Part shown: piece by piece, positions 31,646-32,897 of the stretch
Layout: every line of letters starts with the position of its first letter
Numbering within the stretch: position 1 is the stretch's first letter
Assembly: GCA_945903635.1 (NCBI GenBank)
Contig: CAMDOT010000044.1
Span: 1-32,897, forward strand
Reading direction: 5' to 3'
Length of the DNA: 32,897 bases
From: Rhizobium sp. Q54
GTDB lineage: Bacteria > Pseudomonadota > Alphaproteobacteria > Reyranellales > Reyranellaceae
Notes under the pieces: model-generated
What the model was told of the DNA's origin: nothing
Seen by the model: the letters and a program-made list of their open reading frames with translations, nothing else
The model's database searches: none
Position numbers and translations under genes: made by a program

Positions 31646-32818
31646 ATGCGGGCAGGCGAGATCGTCTTCACGGCCATGGAACGGGTGGTGTTTGGCCGCC
31701 CGGCCGCCGAAGCCGTGGCCGAGACCGCGGAGCGGCTGGGCGCCCGGCGGGTCTTCATCCTGGCCGGCAGCACCCTCAACCGCAAAACCGATACGGTCCG
31801 CCAGATCGCGGCGGCGCTGGGGCCGCGCTACGCCGGCGTGCACGACGACATGCCGGCGCACAGCCCGCGCGACGCGGTGATCGCCTGCGCCGACAAGGCC
31901 CGCGAGGCCGGCTGCGACCTGCTGGTGAGCGTCGGCGGCGGCTCGACCACCGACGGCGGCAAGGCGGTCACCATCTGCCTGGAACACGACATTCGCGAGC
32001 CCGATGGGCTCGAACCCTTCCGCACCGTGGTCGACGAGATCACGGGCAAGCGGCATTTCCCGCACTACCGCGCGCCGCGGGTCCGGCAGGTCTGCGTGCC
32101 GACCACCTTGAGCGGCGGCGAGTTCAACGCCCGCGCCGGCATCACCGAGCCCGGGCTACGGCTAAAGCAGGCCTACATCCACCCCGGCCTCATCCCGCTG
32201 GTGGTGATCTTCGATCCCGCCGTCACGGTGCACACGCCGGAATGGCTGTGGCTCTCGACCGGCATCCGCGCCGTCGATCATGCGGTGGAAACCTTCTGCT
32301 CGATCGACGGCAACGCCTACACCGACTCGACCGCGCTGCAGGCGCTGCGCCTGCTCGGCCGCGGTCTGCCGGCGGTGAAGCGCGACCCGAACGACCTCGA
32401 GGCGCGGCTCGACTGCCAGATCGGCGCCTGGAATTCCATGGCCGCCATCGTCACCGGCACGCGCATGGGCGCAAGCCACGCCATCGGCCATGTACTCGGC
32501 GGCAGTGCCGGGGTGCCGCACGGCTACACCTCGTGCGTCATGCTCCCGGCCGTGCTGGCGTTCAACGCCGAGGTCAACGGCGACCGTCAGGCCGAGATCA
32601 GCGCCGCCCTCGACGCGGCCGGCCAGCCGGCCTCGGAGGTGCTCGACCGCTTCATCGCGGGCCTCGGCCTGCCCCGGCGGTTGCGCGACGTCGGCGTCAA
32701 GCGCGAGGACCTCCCGCGCATCGCCACCAACTGCATGCTCGACGACTGGACGTTCAGCAACCCACGGAAGATCCACGGCGCACAGGAGATCGTGCCGATT
32801 CTCGAGTTGGTGTACTGA
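31646..32818 (+). CDS. Iron-type alcohol dehydrogenase / maleylacetate-reductase-like
   Basis: The 390-residue protein belongs to the iron-containing alcohol dehydrogenase superfamily, with the NAD(P)-binding GGGSTTDGGK (97-106) and PTTLSGGEF (152-160). The expected metal ligands are only partly kept: H212 (VDHAVE), H278 and H282 (SHAIGH) and H292 (PHGYT) are present, but the usual Asp four residues before H212 is Arg208. This resembles maleylacetate reductases, some of which do not need the metal. It may reduce maleylacetate in ring-cleavage pathways. The start at 31646 fits the family N-terminus. A strong palindrome lies after the stop. Confidence 0.82.
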   Translation: MRAGEIVFTAMERVVFGRPAAEAVAETAERLGARRVFILAGSTLNRKTDTVRQIAAALGPRYAGVHDDMPAHSPRDAVIACADKAREAGCDLLVSVGGGSTTDGGKAVTICLEHDIREPDGLEPFRTVVDEITGKRHFPHYRAPRVRQVCVPTTLSGGEFNARAGITEPGLRLKQAYIHPGLIPLVVIFDPAVTVHTPEWLWLSTGIRAVDHAVETFCSIDGNAYTDSTALQALRLLGRGLPAVKRDPNDLEARLDCQIGAWNSMAAIVTGTRMGASHAIGHVLGGSAGVPHGYTSCVMLPAVLAFNAEVNGDRQAEISAALDAAGQPASEVLDRFIAGLGLPRRLRDVGVKREDLPRIATNCMLDDWTFSNPRKIHGAQEIVPILELVY

Positions 32819-32861
32819 GGCCGGAGCGCGCTATGGCGCTCATGCTCTTCCGGACCGCGAG

Positions 32862-32897
32862 CCTCCGGCTCGCTCGTGATCATGAGCGAGCCGGAGG
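32862..32897. repeat. 14-bp perfect palindrome at right edge
   Basis: CCTCCGGCTCGCTC (32862-32875) and GAGCGAGCCGGAGG (32884-32897) are perfect inverted copies around GTGATCAT, which itself can pair further. A second 6-bp hairpin (GAGCGC at 32824-32829 with GCGCTC at 32836-32841) lies just upstream. The window ends in the right arm, so a following T-run cannot be checked. It may be a terminator for the dehydrogenase gene or a repeated palindromic element. Confidence 0.6.

Noticed and set aside
1..32897. CRISPR array, tRNA or rRNA genes
   Set aside because: No regularly spaced direct repeats, no cloverleaf-like T-arm and acceptor pairs, and no rRNA-like sequence were recognised by eye.

Overview
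The window is about 33 kb of high-G+C, densely coded bacterial chromosome. Intergenic gaps are short, many adjacent genes share ATGA or GTGA start/stop overlaps, and no rRNA, tRNA or CRISPR array was recognised. The gene content (class III CoA-transferase, TauD-type dioxygenase, Ntn-hydrolase acylase, NnrU, split chromate transporter, nitrate/taurine-type ABC importer, many alpha/beta hydrolases) fits an alphaproteobacterium, perhaps Reyranella-like or a Rhodospirillales/Hyphomicrobiales relative. That placement is inference from gene content and base composition only.

Layout. (1) 1-746: 3' part of an ISAzo13-type transposase running in from the left edge. (2) 765-3418, minus strand: a visibly A+T-richer islet of three genes, a long membrane protein ending in a VTT/DedA-like domain, a GT28/MGDG-synthase-like glycosyltransferase and a 41-residue membrane microprotein that overlaps the glycosyltransferase stop by ATGA. 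This is the most accessory-looking part of the window. (3) 3572-4564, minus: YheT-type hydrolase. (4) 4595-10174, plus: EamA transporter, secreted dienelactone-hydrolase-like protein, CaiB/BaiF CoA-transferase and penicillin-acylase-family enzyme. (5) 10178-13183, minus: enoyl-CoA hydratase, TauD/TfdA dioxygenase and a CorC/HlyC-type protein. (6) 13221-14048, plus: MepA-like murein endopeptidase. (7) 14056-17244, minus: class I aminotransferase, ABC-2 exporter ATPase and permease, small lipoprotein. (8) 17422-19852, plus: CYTH-like protein, two half-size chromate transporters joined by ATGA overlaps, then a BamE/SmpA-like lipoprotein. (9) 19877-22181: MORN-repeat protein (minus), then a hypothetical protein, a small periplasmic protein and an NnrU-family membrane protein (plus). 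(10) 22202-26356, minus: substrate-binding protein, ATPase, permease and amidohydrolase, a coherent uptake-and-hydrolysis operon. (11) 26468-27686, plus: TPR protein and a hypothetical protein. (12) 27683-31593, minus: SDR, matrixin-like protease, SCP2-like/alpha-beta hydrolase fusion, lipoprotein and YqaA-like VTT protein. (13) 31646-32818, plus: iron-type alcohol dehydrogenase/maleylacetate-reductase-like enzyme, followed by a strong palindrome at the right edge.

Most of the window is ordinary core or metabolic content. The parts most worth following up are the membrane-glycolipid islet beside the transposase, the CYTH-ChrA-ChrA translationally coupled set, the SDR with a disrupted cofactor motif and no YxxxK, and the SCP2-hydrolase fusion. 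Several short exact repeats and palindromes lie in the intergenic gaps. No stretch over about 300 bases lacks a gene.
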